A stretch of 46,731 bases of DNA from Lachnospiraceae bacterium (GTDB lineage Bacteria > Bacillota > Clostridia > Lachnospirales > Lachnospiraceae). Positions 8,932 through 17,273 of the stretch are shown in pieces; the first letter of the stretch is position 1, and every line of letters begins with the position of its first letter. The DNA lies in the NCBI GenBank assembly GCA_017462755.1, contig JAFTQM010000046.1:1-46731 (forward strand). Direction: 5' to 3'. The notes beneath the pieces were generated by a model that made no database searches, was not told the DNA's origin, and saw only the letters and a list, made by a program, of their open reading frames with translations. The translations under genes were made by a program, and so were the position numbers.

Positions 8932-9897
8932 ATGAAAAAGAATATGAAGAAAGTACTTGCATTAGGTTTAACAATGACGGCAGCTTGTGGTATGCTGACC
9001 GGTTGTGGAGACAAGAAGGATGATACCTATGAAATCGGTATTTGTCAGTTGGTACAGCATCCGGCATTGGATTCTGCAACGGAGGGCTTTAAGGCTGCGT
9101 TGACAGAGAAGTTAGGTGACAAGGTAAAGTTTGATGAGCAGAATGCGCAGGGTGATCCTGTAACCTGTGCTACGATTGCAAACTCCTTTGTATCGAACAG
9201 TGTAGATTTGATTATGGCAAATGCGACTGCAGCTTTGCAGTCTGCAGCTGCAGCAACCGCAGATATTCCGATTTTGGGTACTTCGGTTACTGATTATGCA
9301 ACCGCGCTGGACATTGACAATTGGACCGGTACGGTAGGAAACAATATTTCCGGTACCTCTGACTTAGCACCATTGGATCAGCAGGCAGCAATGTTGAAAG
9401 AATTATTCCCGGATGCAAAGAACGTGGGTCTGTTGTATTGCTCCGCAGAACCAAACTCCCAGTATCAGGTAGATATCATCAAGGGTCACTTAGAGGGTAT
9501 GGGATATACCTGTGAGTATTTCTCCTTTGTAGACTCGAATGATATTGCAGCGGTAGTAAATGGTGCAGTGGCAGCAGCGGACGTAATCTATGTTCCGACT
9601 GACAATACCGTAGCTAACAATACTGAGGTAATCAATAATATTTGTCAGCCTGCAGGTGTACCGATTGTAGCAGGTGAAGCAGGTATCTGCTCCGGTTGTG
9701 GTGTGGCAACTCTTTCGATTGACTACTATGACCTTGGATATACTACCGGTCAGATGGCATATGAGATTTTAGTAAATGATGCAGATGTGAAGACGATGGC
9801 AGTTAAGTTTGCTCCGGAAGCGACCAAGATGTACAATCCTACACTTTGTGATGCACTTGGCGTAAAGATTCCAGAGGGATATAGCGCGATTGAGTAA
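8932..9897 (+). CDS. ABC transporter substrate-binding lipoprotein (ABC_sub_bind / TrpX-like)
   Basis: 321-residue extracytoplasmic solute-binding protein. A lipoprotein signal with the lipobox LTGC puts the lipidated Cys at residue 25. The mature part has the two-lobe fold of the PF04392-type family (YEIGICQLVQHPALD start; NVGLLYCSAEPNSQ hinge region). Some relatives carry tryptophan or other aromatic amino acids, but the ligand here is unknown. ATG at 8932 has a tight GGAGG site; earlier in-frame ATGs at 8875 and 8920 would add a charged leader before the signal peptide. It is the first gene of a three-gene importer. Confidence 0.88.
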   Translation: MKKNMKKVLALGLTMTAACGMLTGCGDKKDDTYEIGICQLVQHPALDSATEGFKAALTEKLGDKVKFDEQNAQGDPVTCATIANSFVSNSVDLIMANATAALQSAAAATADIPILGTSVTDYATALDIDNWTGTVGNNISGTSDLAPLDQQAAMLKELFPDAKNVGLLYCSAEPNSQYQVDIIKGHLEGMGYTCEYFSFVDSNDIAAVVNGAVAAADVIYVPTDNTVANNTEVINNICQPAGVPIVAGEAGICSGCGVATLSIDYYDLGYTTGQMAYEILVNDADVKTMAVKFAPEATKMYNPTLCDALGVKIPEGYSAIE

Positions 9898-9914
9898 ATC
9901 GGGAGGAGATATTC

Positions 9915-10841
9915 GTGGAAACGCTATTTAATGCATTACCCGGTGCAGTAGCACAGGGACTTATTTGGGGAATCATGGCGATAGGTGTGTATATTACCTA
10001 CAAGGTATTGGATATCGCCGATTTGACCGTAGACGGTACGATGTGTACCGGCGGTGCCGTGTGTATCGTCATGCTGATGAAGGGACACGACATTTGGTTT
10101 TGTATGTTATGTGCAGTGGCAGCAGGTATGCTGGCAGGCTTTGTAACCGGTATCCTATATACATGGATGGGAATTCCGCCGATTTTGGCAGGTATTTTGA
10201 CCCAGCTGTCATTATGGTCAGTTAATTTGAAGATATTGGGCAAATCCAATCAGGCGGTAAGTGTAGATAAATATGATTTACTGGTTTCGTTAAGAAATGT
10301 AAAGAATGTACCGCTTCATAAGAATACGATTTTGATTGTAGCAATTTTTTGCGTTGTGATTATTGCATTGTTGTATTGGTTCTTTGGTACAGAGCTTGGT
10401 TGTTCATTACGTGCGACCGGCTGTAATCCAAGCATGAGCCGCGCACAAGGTATCAATACGAAGCGCAATATCGTACTGGGTCTGATGATTTCGAATGGTC
10501 TGGTGTGCTTGTCCAGTGCATTGTTGGTACAGTATCAGGGCTTCGTTGATATCAACATGGGACGTGGTGCGATTGTAATCGGTCTGGCAGCAGTAATTAT
10601 CGGAAATGTTATTTTTGAGAAGATTTTCCGCAACTTTGCATTGAAGCTGCTCAGTGTAGCAATCGGTAGTGTGATTTATTACATTGTGCTTCAGGCAGTT
10701 ATTGCAATGGGTATTGATACAGACCTGTTAAAGATTCTGTCGGCAGCAGTAGTAGCAATTTTCCTTGCAGTACCTTATTGGAAGCAAAAATATTTTATGA
10801 AGCCGGTGAAGCGTGCTGGAAAGGAAGGTCAGAATGCTTGA
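9915..10841 (+). CDS. ABC transporter permease (branched-chain/TrpY-like)
   Basis: 308-residue integral membrane protein with about nine hydrophobic segments, of the permease type paired with ABC_sub_bind proteins. It contains DLTVDGTMCTGGAV early, LAGILTQLSLWSVN, and the cytoplasmic coupling region ELGCSLRATGCNPSMSRAQG near residue 160. It starts with GTG behind GGAGGAG. It lies 17 bp after the binding-protein gene and overlaps the ATPase gene by 8 bp, so it is translationally coupled. Confidence 0.9.
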   Translation: METLFNALPGAVAQGLIWGIMAIGVYITYKVLDIADLTVDGTMCTGGAVCIVMLMKGHDIWFCMLCAVAAGMLAGFVTGILYTWMGIPPILAGILTQLSLWSVNLKILGKSNQAVSVDKYDLLVSLRNVKNVPLHKNTILIVAIFCVVIIALLYWFFGTELGCSLRATGCNPSMSRAQGINTKRNIVLGLMISNGLVCLSSALLVQYQGFVDINMGRGAIVIGLAAVIIGNVIFEKIFRNFALKLLSVAIGSVIYYIVLQAVIAMGIDTDLLKILSAAVVAIFLAVPYWKQKYFMKPVKRAGKEGQNA

Positions 10842-11628
10842 AGTAAAAGAGATATATAAAACCTTTAATCCGGGTACGGTCAATGAAAAGACGGCACTGG
10901 ATGGTCTTTCCTTAAAGCTGGAAGAGGGCGATTTTGTAACCGTCATTGGCGGTAATGGTGCCGGTAAATCGACGCTTTTGAATGCACTGGCAGGAACTTG
11001 GTTTGTCGATGAAGGACAGATTATCATTGATGGTACGGATGTTACGAAAATGCCGGAGCACAAGAGAGCAAAATTCCTTGGTCGTGTATTTCAGGACCCG
11101 ATGATGGGAACCGCAGCAACGATGGGAATTGATGAAAATCTTGCGTTAGCAGCGCGCAGAGGCAAAAGCAGAGGCTTGCGCGGCGGCATTTCCCGCAAGG
11201 AACGTGACGAATATCGCGAGCTGTTGGCAACCTTAGGGCTTGGCTTGGAGGATCGTCTGACTTCAAAGGTGGGTCTGCTTTCCGGTGGTCAGCGTCAGGC
11301 AGTTACGTTGCTCATGGCAACACTGCAGAAGCCGAGATTGCTTTTGTTGGATGAGCATACTGCGGCACTGGACCCAAAGACCGCAGCTAAGGTATTGGAA
11401 ACAACGAACCAGATTGTCAATGCAAGTCGTCTGACGACACTGATGATTACGCACAATATGAAGGATGCGATTGCAAACGGAAATCGTCTGATTATGATGA
11501 ACAAGGGAAAGGTCATCTTAGACATCAAGGGCGAAGAAAAGAAGAATCTGCATGTTTCTGACCTGTTGCAGAAGTTTGAGCAGGTAAGCGGTTCGGAATT
11601 AGTCAATGACCGTATGATGCTGTCATAA
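10834..11628 (+). CDS. ABC transporter ATP-binding protein
   Basis: 264-residue nucleotide-binding subunit that powers the importer. Walker A is GGNGAGKST at 39-47, the Q-loop is RVFQDPMMGTA, the signature is LSGGQRQAVTL, Walker B is LLLLDEHTAAL, and the switch His lies in MITHNMKDA. It starts at ATG 10834, inside the end of the permease gene, behind AAGGAAGG; an upstream in-frame ATG at 10813 would put seven extra residues before the family start. It completes the binding protein-permease-ATPase operon. Confidence 0.93.
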   Translation: MLEVKEIYKTFNPGTVNEKTALDGLSLKLEEGDFVTVIGGNGAGKSTLLNALAGTWFVDEGQIIIDGTDVTKMPEHKRAKFLGRVFQDPMMGTAATMGIDENLALAARRGKSRGLRGGISRKERDEYRELLATLGLGLEDRLTSKVGLLSGGQRQAVTLLMATLQKPRLLLLDEHTAALDPKTAAKVLETTNQIVNASRLTTLMITHNMKDAIANGNRLIMMNKGKVILDIKGEEKKNLHVSDLLQKFEQVSGSELVNDRMMLS

Positions 11629-11661
11629 AGTTGATCGGGATGGATAGAAAGGAAGACGAGA

Positions 11662-12258
11662 ATGAAATTTTGTGCAAAATGTGGTAATTCGATGGAGGAT
11701 AACGTAAAGTTCTGTCCGGCATGCGGAGAAGCTCAGGAAATGGGTGATCCGGTAGCGGCAGTAGCAGAGGGCTTAAAGAAGAACAAGAAGAAGATTATTA
11801 CGATTGCGCTTATTGCAGTAGCAGCAATTTTGGTTATTGTTCTTTTGGCAAAGCTTTTTACTCCGGGTTACAAGAAGGCTGCAAAGAAGTTCATGAATGC
11901 AGTAGAGGATTTGGACTTACAGGAAATGTATGATTTGATGCCTGATTTCATGGTCGATATGGATAAGGATGAAATCCGTGATAAGCAGAACGATATGGAA
12001 GATGAGATGGGCGATTATAAAATTTCCTACACGATTACTCAGACAGAGAAGATGGATGAGGAAAGAATCGAAAGTCTGGAAGAAGACTTCGATTGGATGT
12101 ATGACGAGTCAGTAAACATCAAGAAGGGCTATGAGGTTTATGTAAAGATGACAGTAAAGGAAGACGGTAAAAAGGATACAGATACCGTAGTTCTTTATTC
12201 CCTCAAGATTGGTTCGAAGTGGTACGTTTATCCATTAGGTCTCGGTTTTATGTACTAA
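11662..12258 (+). CDS. Zinc-ribbon membrane protein of unknown function
   Basis: 198 residues. An N-terminal zinc ribbon (Cys 4, 7, 18, 21 in CAKCGNS and CPACGEA) is followed by a lysine-rich stretch and one membrane segment (about 46-67). The outer or periplasm-side C-terminal domain is acidic, with the short helical pattern AAKKFMNAVEDLDLQEMYDLM seen in many Firmicutes zinc-ribbon proteins. It probably lies in the membrane with the ribbon inside. It is 33 bp after the ABC ATPase gene and may be co-transcribed. Function is not known. Confidence 0.75.
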   Translation: MKFCAKCGNSMEDNVKFCPACGEAQEMGDPVAAVAEGLKKNKKKIITIALIAVAAILVIVLLAKLFTPGYKKAAKKFMNAVEDLDLQEMYDLMPDFMVDMDKDEIRDKQNDMEDEMGDYKISYTITQTEKMDEERIESLEEDFDWMYDESVNIKKGYEVYVKMTVKEDGKKDTDTVVLYSLKIGSKWYVYPLGLGFMY

Positions 12259-12279
12259 ACACATCAAGAAATGGTATTC

Positions 12280-12323
12280 AAAAATATCCATACTACTAGA
12301 AATAGTGGTATGGATATTTTTTT
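12280..12323 (+). terminator. Rho-independent terminator
   Basis: AAAAATATCCATACTACT pairs with AGTGGTATGGATATTTTT around AGAAAT, and the T-run continues. It ends the ABC/zinc-ribbon unit. Confidence 0.8.
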
Positions 12324-12402
12324 CGGCCAAAAATCAACAAAAAAGATGGAAATAAATAGAAAAAATATTGAATAACATATGGCAATTATTTACACTTTAT
12401 GG

Positions 12403-12408
12403 TATACT
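12403..12408 (+). promoter_or_regulatory. Extended -10 promoter element
   Basis: TATACT preceded by TGG (extended -10), with no clear -35. It is 58 bp upstream of the small gene at 12466. Confidence 0.4.
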
Positions 12409-12465
12409 ATAGAAGTTGTAATACTCCGGAATGGAGACTAAAATGGGAAGGAATAGGAACCGGCA

Positions 12466-12711
12466 ATGAAAACAGAGTGGAATTACAGTACAAAAGCAGA
12501 GCAGTTGGAAAGTAATGGTATGCATTATCTCGCGTATGGTATCTTTGCTGTAATGCAGGAGAAGGAAGAGCTGATTTATCATGACGTAACTCTGAATCAG
12601 GAGGCTGCAAGCAAATTATGCGGATTGCTGAATCGTGAAAAGCTGGAGCCGGAGCAGGCGAAATATGTAGTGGAGGATTATATTATGGAGCAATATCTGG
12701 TCTGTCCGTAA
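12466..12711 (+). CDS. Small acidic protein of unknown function (possibly DUF6514-like)
   Basis: 81 residues, soluble, with no signal peptide. The middle segment ELIYHDVTLNQEAASKLCGL followed by a helical part (NREKLEPEQAKYVVEDYIMEQYL) recalls small clostridial DUF6514-type proteins, in which a strand pair is followed by a helix that counts bound residues. That match is from memory and weak. It has its own extended -10 promoter and is followed by a terminator, so it is monocistronic. Confidence 0.6.
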   Translation: MKTEWNYSTKAEQLESNGMHYLAYGIFAVMQEKEELIYHDVTLNQEAASKLCGLLNREKLEPEQAKYVVEDYIMEQYLVCP

Positions 12712-12758
12712 AAGGATAGTACCGACAAAAAAGCAATAGAGAATAAGTAAAAGTCAAA

Positions 12759-12806
12759 AAAGCCCCCTTTGGAATGCAGGTACATCCCAAAGGGGGCAGC
12801 TTTATT
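12759..12806 (-). terminator. Terminator of the purF-like/metY operon
   Basis: GCCCCCTTTGG and CCAAAGGGGGC form a GC-rich stem. On the minus strand it is followed by six T, and on the plus strand by a weaker T-rich stretch, so it may serve both converging units. Confidence 0.8.
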
Positions 12807-12816
12807 TGAAAAATGC

Positions 12817-14103
12817 TTACTGAATTGCAGCCAATGCCTGTGCTAAGTCTGCAATCAAATCTTCTTTGTCCTCGAGACCGCAGGAGATACGCACCAGACC
12901 GGAAGGTACACCGGCAGCAATCAACTGCTCCTCGGTCATCTGGCGATGAGTGGAGGTAGCCGGATTCAGACAGCAGGTTCTTGCGTCTGCTACATGTGTT
13001 TCGATGGCAGCCAGCTTCAAATGCTTCATAAAGGTCTCTGCTGCTGCACGACCGCCCTTCAACTCGAAGGATACGACACCACAGCCGCCGTTTGGCATAT
13101 ACTTCTTGGAAAGCTCATAGTACTTGTTGCCAGGAAGACCAGGATAATTTACATAAGCCACCTGTGGCTGTGCCTGCAGGAATTCTGCTACAGCCTGACC
13201 GTTTTCTACATGGCGAGGCATTCTGACATGCAGGGATTCCAAGCCAAGGTTTAAGATAAATGCGTGCTGCGGAGACTGAATGCATCCAAAGTCACGCATC
13301 AGCTGTGCAGTACACTTGGTAATGAAAGCACCCTCCTTACCAAAGCGCTCTGCATAGGTAATACCGTGATAAGAATCATCAGGAGTACAAAGTCCCGGGA
13401 ACTTGTCTGCATGTGCCATCCAGTCAAATTTACCGGAATCTACGATAACACCACCGACAGCAGCACCATGTCCGTCCATATACTTTGTGGTAGAATGGGT
13501 TACGATATCTGCACCCCATTCGATTGGGCGGCAGTTGACCGGAGTCGGGAAGGTATTGTCAATAATCAACGGCACACCATGTGCATGAGCTGCCTTAGCG
13601 AACTTTTCGATATCCAGTACGGTCAAAGCAGGGTTTGCAATGGTTTCGCCGAATACGACACGGGTATTCTCCTGAAATGCTGCGTTCAGCTCTTCCTCTG
13701 TGCAGTCCGGAGATACGAAGGTAACATCAATACCCATCTTTGCCATGGTAACGGAAATCAGATTGAAGGTACCGCCGTAAATCGTAGAAGAAGCTACGAT
13801 ATGGCTGCCGCATTCACAAATATTGAAGAGAGCCATAAAGTTTGCAGCCTGTCCGGAGGAGGTCAGCATTGCGGCTGTACCGCCCTCTAACTCTGCAATC
13901 TTTGCAGCTACATAGTCGTTGGTAGGATTCTGCAGACGGGTGTAAAAATAGCCGTTTGCCTCCAAATCGAACAGCTTGCCCATATCCTCACTGGTCGCAT
14001 ACTTGAAAGTAGTAGACTGAATAATCGGAATCTGGCGTGGTTCGCCGTTGCCCGGTGTATAACCGGCCTGTACACATTTTGTATTTATTTTGTAATCGCT
14101 CAT
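12817..14103 (-). CDS. metY: O-acetylhomoserine aminocarboxypropyltransferase (sulfhydrylase)
   Basis: 428-residue PLP enzyme of the Cys/Met metabolism family that makes homocysteine from O-acetylhomoserine and sulfide. The N terminus TKCVQAGYTPGNGEPRQIP is characteristic of MetY. SSGQAANFMAL, DNTFPTPVNCRPIEWGAD and the PLP Lys 207 in HSTTKYMDGHG are present. The family length is met. The start at 14103 has GGAGG just upstream; the longer frame to 14166 runs into the preceding gene. It is second in a minus-strand operon, 23 bp after a purF-like gene. Confidence 0.92.
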   Translation of the reverse strand: MSDYKINTKCVQAGYTPGNGEPRQIPIIQSTTFKYATSEDMGKLFDLEANGYFYTRLQNPTNDYVAAKIAELEGGTAAMLTSSGQAANFMALFNICECGSHIVASSTIYGGTFNLISVTMAKMGIDVTFVSPDCTEEELNAAFQENTRVVFGETIANPALTVLDIEKFAKAAHAHGVPLIIDNTFPTPVNCRPIEWGADIVTHSTTKYMDGHGAAVGGVIVDSGKFDWMAHADKFPGLCTPDDSYHGITYAERFGKEGAFITKCTAQLMRDFGCIQSPQHAFILNLGLESLHVRMPRHVENGQAVAEFLQAQPQVAYVNYPGLPGNKYYELSKKYMPNGGCGVVSFELKGGRAAAETFMKHLKLAAIETHVADARTCCLNPATSTHRQMTEEQLIAAGVPSGLVRISCGLEDKEDLIADLAQALAAIQ

Positions 14104-14126
14104 GATAACCTCCGTTATATAATGTT

Positions 14127-15533
14127 TTATTCTTTGCCGTTCCAGCAGTAGGTACACAGCTTGCAATGGTCTAATCCGGTAGCATCCAGCATATCATCCA
14201 GACGGATAAACTGCAGGGACGAGAAATTCATTTCCTTGCGGATTTCCTCTACCATCTGTGCATACTTTTCGGTCTCCGGATTTGCATATTCTTCTAAGAT
14301 TTCATCTGTAACGTTACCGTTTTCCAAACGTGCAATGACACGGCGGGTAATCAAATCCATCTCCGAAGAGGAACGGGAGAAATTCAGGTATTTGCAGCCG
14401 TACAACAGTGGCGGACAGGCCGGACGGATATGAACCTCCTTGGCGCCGCGTTGATAAAGAAACTCGGTGGTTTCGCGAAGCTGGGTTCCGCGTACGATGG
14501 AATCATCAATCAGAAGCAGACTCTTGTCTTTAATTAATTCGTCTACCGCCAGCATCTTCATTTTAGCAATCAGGTTTCGCTTGCTTTGCATTGTCGGCAT
14601 GAAGGAACGAGACCAGGTAGGTGTATATTTGATAAATGGTCTGGAGAATGGGATACCGGACTCATTTGCATAACCAACAGCATGTGCAATACCGGAATCC
14701 GGTACACCGGCAACGATATCCGGCTTTACCGTATCTCTCTGAGCCATTTTGGCACCACAGTTGTAGCGCATCTGCTCTACACTGATTCCTTCGTAAGAGC
14801 TGGCAGGATAACCATAGTATATCCAAAGGAAAGTACAAATTTTCATATTGTTGTTTGGATTGGATAAGGTAATGCAGTTCTTGTCGGTCATTACGACGAT
14901 TTCACCGGGACCGAGCTCTTTGTAATCGGTATAACCGAGATTTTTGTATGCAAAGTTTTCAAACGATGCGCAAAAAGCATCTTCTTTTTTTCCGATGGCA
15001 ACCGGAGTTCTGCCGAAACGGTCGCGTGCAACATAGATACCTGCTTTGTTCATCAAAAGCAGAGACATGGAGCCGTCAATTACGTCCAAAGCATAACGAA
15101 TACCCTCGATTAGATTTTCTTTTTGATTTACCAGAGCAGCTACCAGCTCGGTTGCATTAATCTCGCCGCCGCTCATTTCCAGGAAATGTGCATGTCCGGT
15201 ATCAAACAGCCCCTGAATCAGCTCAGCGGTATTGTTAATCTTACCAACGGTAGTAATTGCGTAAGTACCATGATGGGAACGGATAATCAGCGGCTGTGGC
15301 TCATAGTCCGAAATACAGCCGATGCCCAGATGTCCCTGCATCTCATTTACATCTTTATCAAACTTGGTTCGGAACGGGGAATTTTCAATGTTGTGGATAG
15401 AGCGGTTGAAGCCATCTTTTCCGTAAACTGCCATTCCGCCGCGTCTGGTACCAAGGTGGGAGTGATAATCAATTCCAAAAAATAAGTCAAATACACAGTC
15501 CTGCTGTGCTGCTACGCCAAAAAATCCGCCCAT
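14127..15533 (-). CDS. PurF-like protein (amidophosphoribosyltransferase paralog) lacking the catalytic Cys
   Basis: 468 residues with the PurF layout: an N-terminal Ntn-type glutaminase domain (1-230) and a C-terminal phosphoribosyltransferase domain. The PRPP loop is intact (LLIDDSIVRGTQ, about 340-351), as are VAGVPDSGIAHA and a late Cys cluster (DHCKLCTYC) like that binding Fe-S in clostridial PurF. The N terminus reads MGGFFG, where true PurF has MCGIFG, so the nucleophilic Cys is Gly. The HRGQ loop is replaced by LGTRRGG. Glutamine hydrolysis is therefore unlikely; it could use ammonia or have another role. It is first in the operon with metY, and a TTGTGT-17-TATAAT promoter precedes it. 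Confidence 0.85.
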   Translation of the reverse strand: MGGFFGVAAQQDCVFDLFFGIDYHSHLGTRRGGMAVYGKDGFNRSIHNIENSPFRTKFDKDVNEMQGHLGIGCISDYEPQPLIIRSHHGTYAITTVGKINNTAELIQGLFDTGHAHFLEMSGGEINATELVAALVNQKENLIEGIRYALDVIDGSMSLLLMNKAGIYVARDRFGRTPVAIGKKEDAFCASFENFAYKNLGYTDYKELGPGEIVVMTDKNCITLSNPNNNMKICTFLWIYYGYPASSYEGISVEQMRYNCGAKMAQRDTVKPDIVAGVPDSGIAHAVGYANESGIPFSRPFIKYTPTWSRSFMPTMQSKRNLIAKMKMLAVDELIKDKSLLLIDDSIVRGTQLRETTEFLYQRGAKEVHIRPACPPLLYGCKYLNFSRSSSEMDLITRRVIARLENGNVTDEILEEYANPETEKYAQMVEEIRKEMNFSSLQFIRLDDMLDATGLDHCKLCTYCWNGKE

Positions 15534-15585
15534 GTTAATGTCCTCATTTCTTTGTAGTGTGCTTTATACTTTTTTCTATGCGGTT

Positions 15586-15614
15586 ATTATACTACTCGTG
15601 TTTTAGAAACACAA
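15586..15614 (-). promoter_or_regulatory. Promoter of the purF-like/metY operon
   Basis: On the minus strand: TTGTGT, a 17-bp spacer, then TATAAT, ending 53 bp before the start codon. No SAM or purine riboswitch pattern lies between promoter and gene. Confidence 0.6.
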
Positions 15615-15643
15615 GTCAGGTTTTGTGTAAGAAGGTTGATTTG

Positions 15644-16498
15644 TTAACTTTTCAGGAAATCCTGTACCTGCGTCAGGTATTTTTCAGCAGTTTTTCTTCC
15701 CAATTGGTATACTCGTTCCAATTCTGCCGGGTCATGCTCAATCGAGCCGATGTTCAATGCCTGCGGAGGGCGAATTACAAAAACCTCTCCGGCGGCTTCC
15801 CGCTCGGCAATATATTTTGTAGTTTCATTGTAACGGGTATGTCTGGTTGCGATTGCGTTGATTGCGTTCGGATATTTTCGTAAAGCAATGCGTACCAGTG
15901 GCAGCAGCTTGTTCTTGCCCTTAATATATTCCTTTGGCTGCGTCAGGATGACTACGTTTTTGTTGTAGCCAAGGGATTCGAAATATTTGAGTGGGATGGA
16001 ATCGGAAAGACCACCATCCAACAGCTCCAAGTCACCGATTTTTACAATGCGTGCAAACAAGGGCAGGGAACCGGAGGCGCGAAACCACTCGATTTCCTTG
16101 CCTGCTGCGGATTCGGATTTGTGATATACCGGTTTGCCGGTGCGTACATCCGTACAGGTAATATAGAATTCCATCGGGGAGGTTTGATACGTGTCGTTGT
16201 CAAACGGGTCCAGATGTTCCGGTACCTCATGATAACAAAACTTTTCATTATAAAAGTTGCCGGTTTTCAGCAAGGAACGAAAGCTTCCGTAGCGCTTGTC
16301 GTTACAGTATTTTTTGTTGTAGCGGATTGCACGGCCGGGCTGGTGTGACTTGTAATTGCAGCCGAAAAGAGCTCCGGCGGAGACACCGATAGCACCGTCA
16401 AAACGGATACCGTGCTCCATAAATACATCCGTAACACCGGCGGTAAACATACCTCGCATGGAACCGCCCTCTAAAATCAGTCCTGTTTTTGTTTCCAT
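15644..16498 (-). CDS. Patatin-like phospholipase family protein
   Basis: 284-residue cytoplasmic hydrolase of the bacterial patatin group. It shows the oxyanion loop GGSMRG (11-16), the nucleophile Ser 40 in GVSAG, and the catalytic Asp in LLDGGLSDSIPL. These serve as a Ser-Asp dyad for acyl-ester hydrolysis, probably of lipids. The YNKKYCNDKRYGSFRSLLKTGN region is typical of the Firmicutes subgroup. No signal peptide. It is monocistronic on the minus strand, upstream of the purF-like promoter. The substrate is unknown. Confidence 0.88.
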   Translation of the reverse strand: METKTGLILEGGSMRGMFTAGVTDVFMEHGIRFDGAIGVSAGALFGCNYKSHQPGRAIRYNKKYCNDKRYGSFRSLLKTGNFYNEKFCYHEVPEHLDPFDNDTYQTSPMEFYITCTDVRTGKPVYHKSESAAGKEIEWFRASGSLPLFARIVKIGDLELLDGGLSDSIPLKYFESLGYNKNVVILTQPKEYIKGKNKLLPLVRIALRKYPNAINAIATRHTRYNETTKYIAEREAAGEVFVIRPPQALNIGSIEHDPAELERVYQLGRKTAEKYLTQVQDFLKS

Positions 16499-16622
16499 TT
16501 GTTCTTATAATTTCCTTCTTTAAATTTTATACTCGATTTCCTTGTTTATTGTAGCAGAAAATGAAGATGCATACAAGAGATATACAAAAGAGTTTGTAGA
16601 GCAATCGTTATGGTTCAGAACA

Positions 16623-16653
16623 CAAAAAATCAGCCTGCGTTTCCGGCAGGCTG
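16623..16653 (-). terminator. Terminator of the XRE gene
   Basis: CAGCCTGC and GCAGGCTG form a stem. On the minus strand it is followed by ATTTTTTG, 48 bp beyond the stop of the XRE gene. Confidence 0.75.
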
Positions 16654-16700
16654 AAAGGGGAATTGATAAGAAAATGTTTACGAAATATTAAAAAAGCGAT

Positions 16701-16907
16701 TTATTGCTTTTTTTGTGTTCGTCCCAGCAAGTAATCCACAGAAACACCATAATAATCCGCAAGCTTAATCAGAATCTCAATCGGTATGTTGATTCTGCCC
16801 AGCTCGTACTTAGAATAGGTGGTCTGTTTTACATGCAGAAAGTCTGCTACTTCCTGTTGTTTTTTATCATTGTCTTCCCGAAGGTTTTTAATATTCTCAA
16901 ATGTCAT
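16701..16907 (-). CDS. Small XRE-family DNA-binding regulator
   Basis: 68 residues, essentially one Cro/CI-type helix-turn-helix. The HTH core is QQEVADFLHVKQTTYSKYELGRIN, given here as QQEVADFL (residues 17-24) through the recognition helix QTTYSKYE and then the IPIEILIKLADYYGVSVDYL tail. It lacks a ligand or protease domain. A GAGGTAG site precedes ATG. It is transcribed away from the palindrome-rich region at 17.0-17.23 kb and from the HExxH gene, so its operator could lie in that intergenic region. Confidence 0.85.
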   Translation of the reverse strand: MTFENIKNLREDNDKKQQEVADFLHVKQTTYSKYELGRINIPIEILIKLADYYGVSVDYLLGRTQKKQ

Positions 16908-17004
16908 AAACTACCTCATGTCGAGTGATATGTATCAGTCTGTAAGGAATATATTACAGGAAACAAGTTATATTATATGTGTATTAGGAAAAACTATTGA
17001 AAAA

Positions 17005-17229
17005 TAGTCGTACCACGACTATAATTTTATGTAAAAGGAAAGTAGTTGCTTTGCGACTATTCCTTTTACATAAAATTATCTGGGGATGCAAAGCGAACAA
17101 AGTTCGCTTGCACAGTTTGCGTACAGCGCAAACTGATTAAACGAATAAAATTCGTTTTTTACGCGCAAAGCAACGGTTGATGTCGCAAATGCGACGCTTT
17201 GGCGGCGCACGAGTTTGCGTCGCAAACTC
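17005..17229. repeat. Cluster of seven short palindromes in the intergenic region
   Basis: The gene-free stretch 16908-17273 is packed with inverted repeats. These are TAGTCG/CGACTA (17005-17021); a perfect 20-bp stem (17021-17040 with 17060-17079); AAGCGAAC/GTTCGCTT (17091-17109); CAGTTTGCG/CGCAAACTG (17113-17135); AACGAAT/ATTCGTT (about 17140-17156); GTCGCA/TGCGAC (17182-17195); and GAGTTTGCG/CGCAAACTC (17211-17229). None ends in a clean T-run except the fifth (TTTTTT). The part at 17171-17206 recurs, inverted, at 43162-43197. Confidence 0.75.
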
Positions 17230-17273
17230 TTATTTATGTAGAGGAACAGGAGTTATTTAAATGGAGGTTTATT

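Noticed and set aside
13264-13890. 208-codon plus-strand frame
   Set aside because: It is antisense to metY, whose motifs and length are intact; composition is typical of a shadow frame.
17199-17273. Upstream ATG start for the HExxH gene
   Set aside because: The added codons come from the palindrome cluster and there is no ribosome site, whereas GTG at 17274 has GGAGG.
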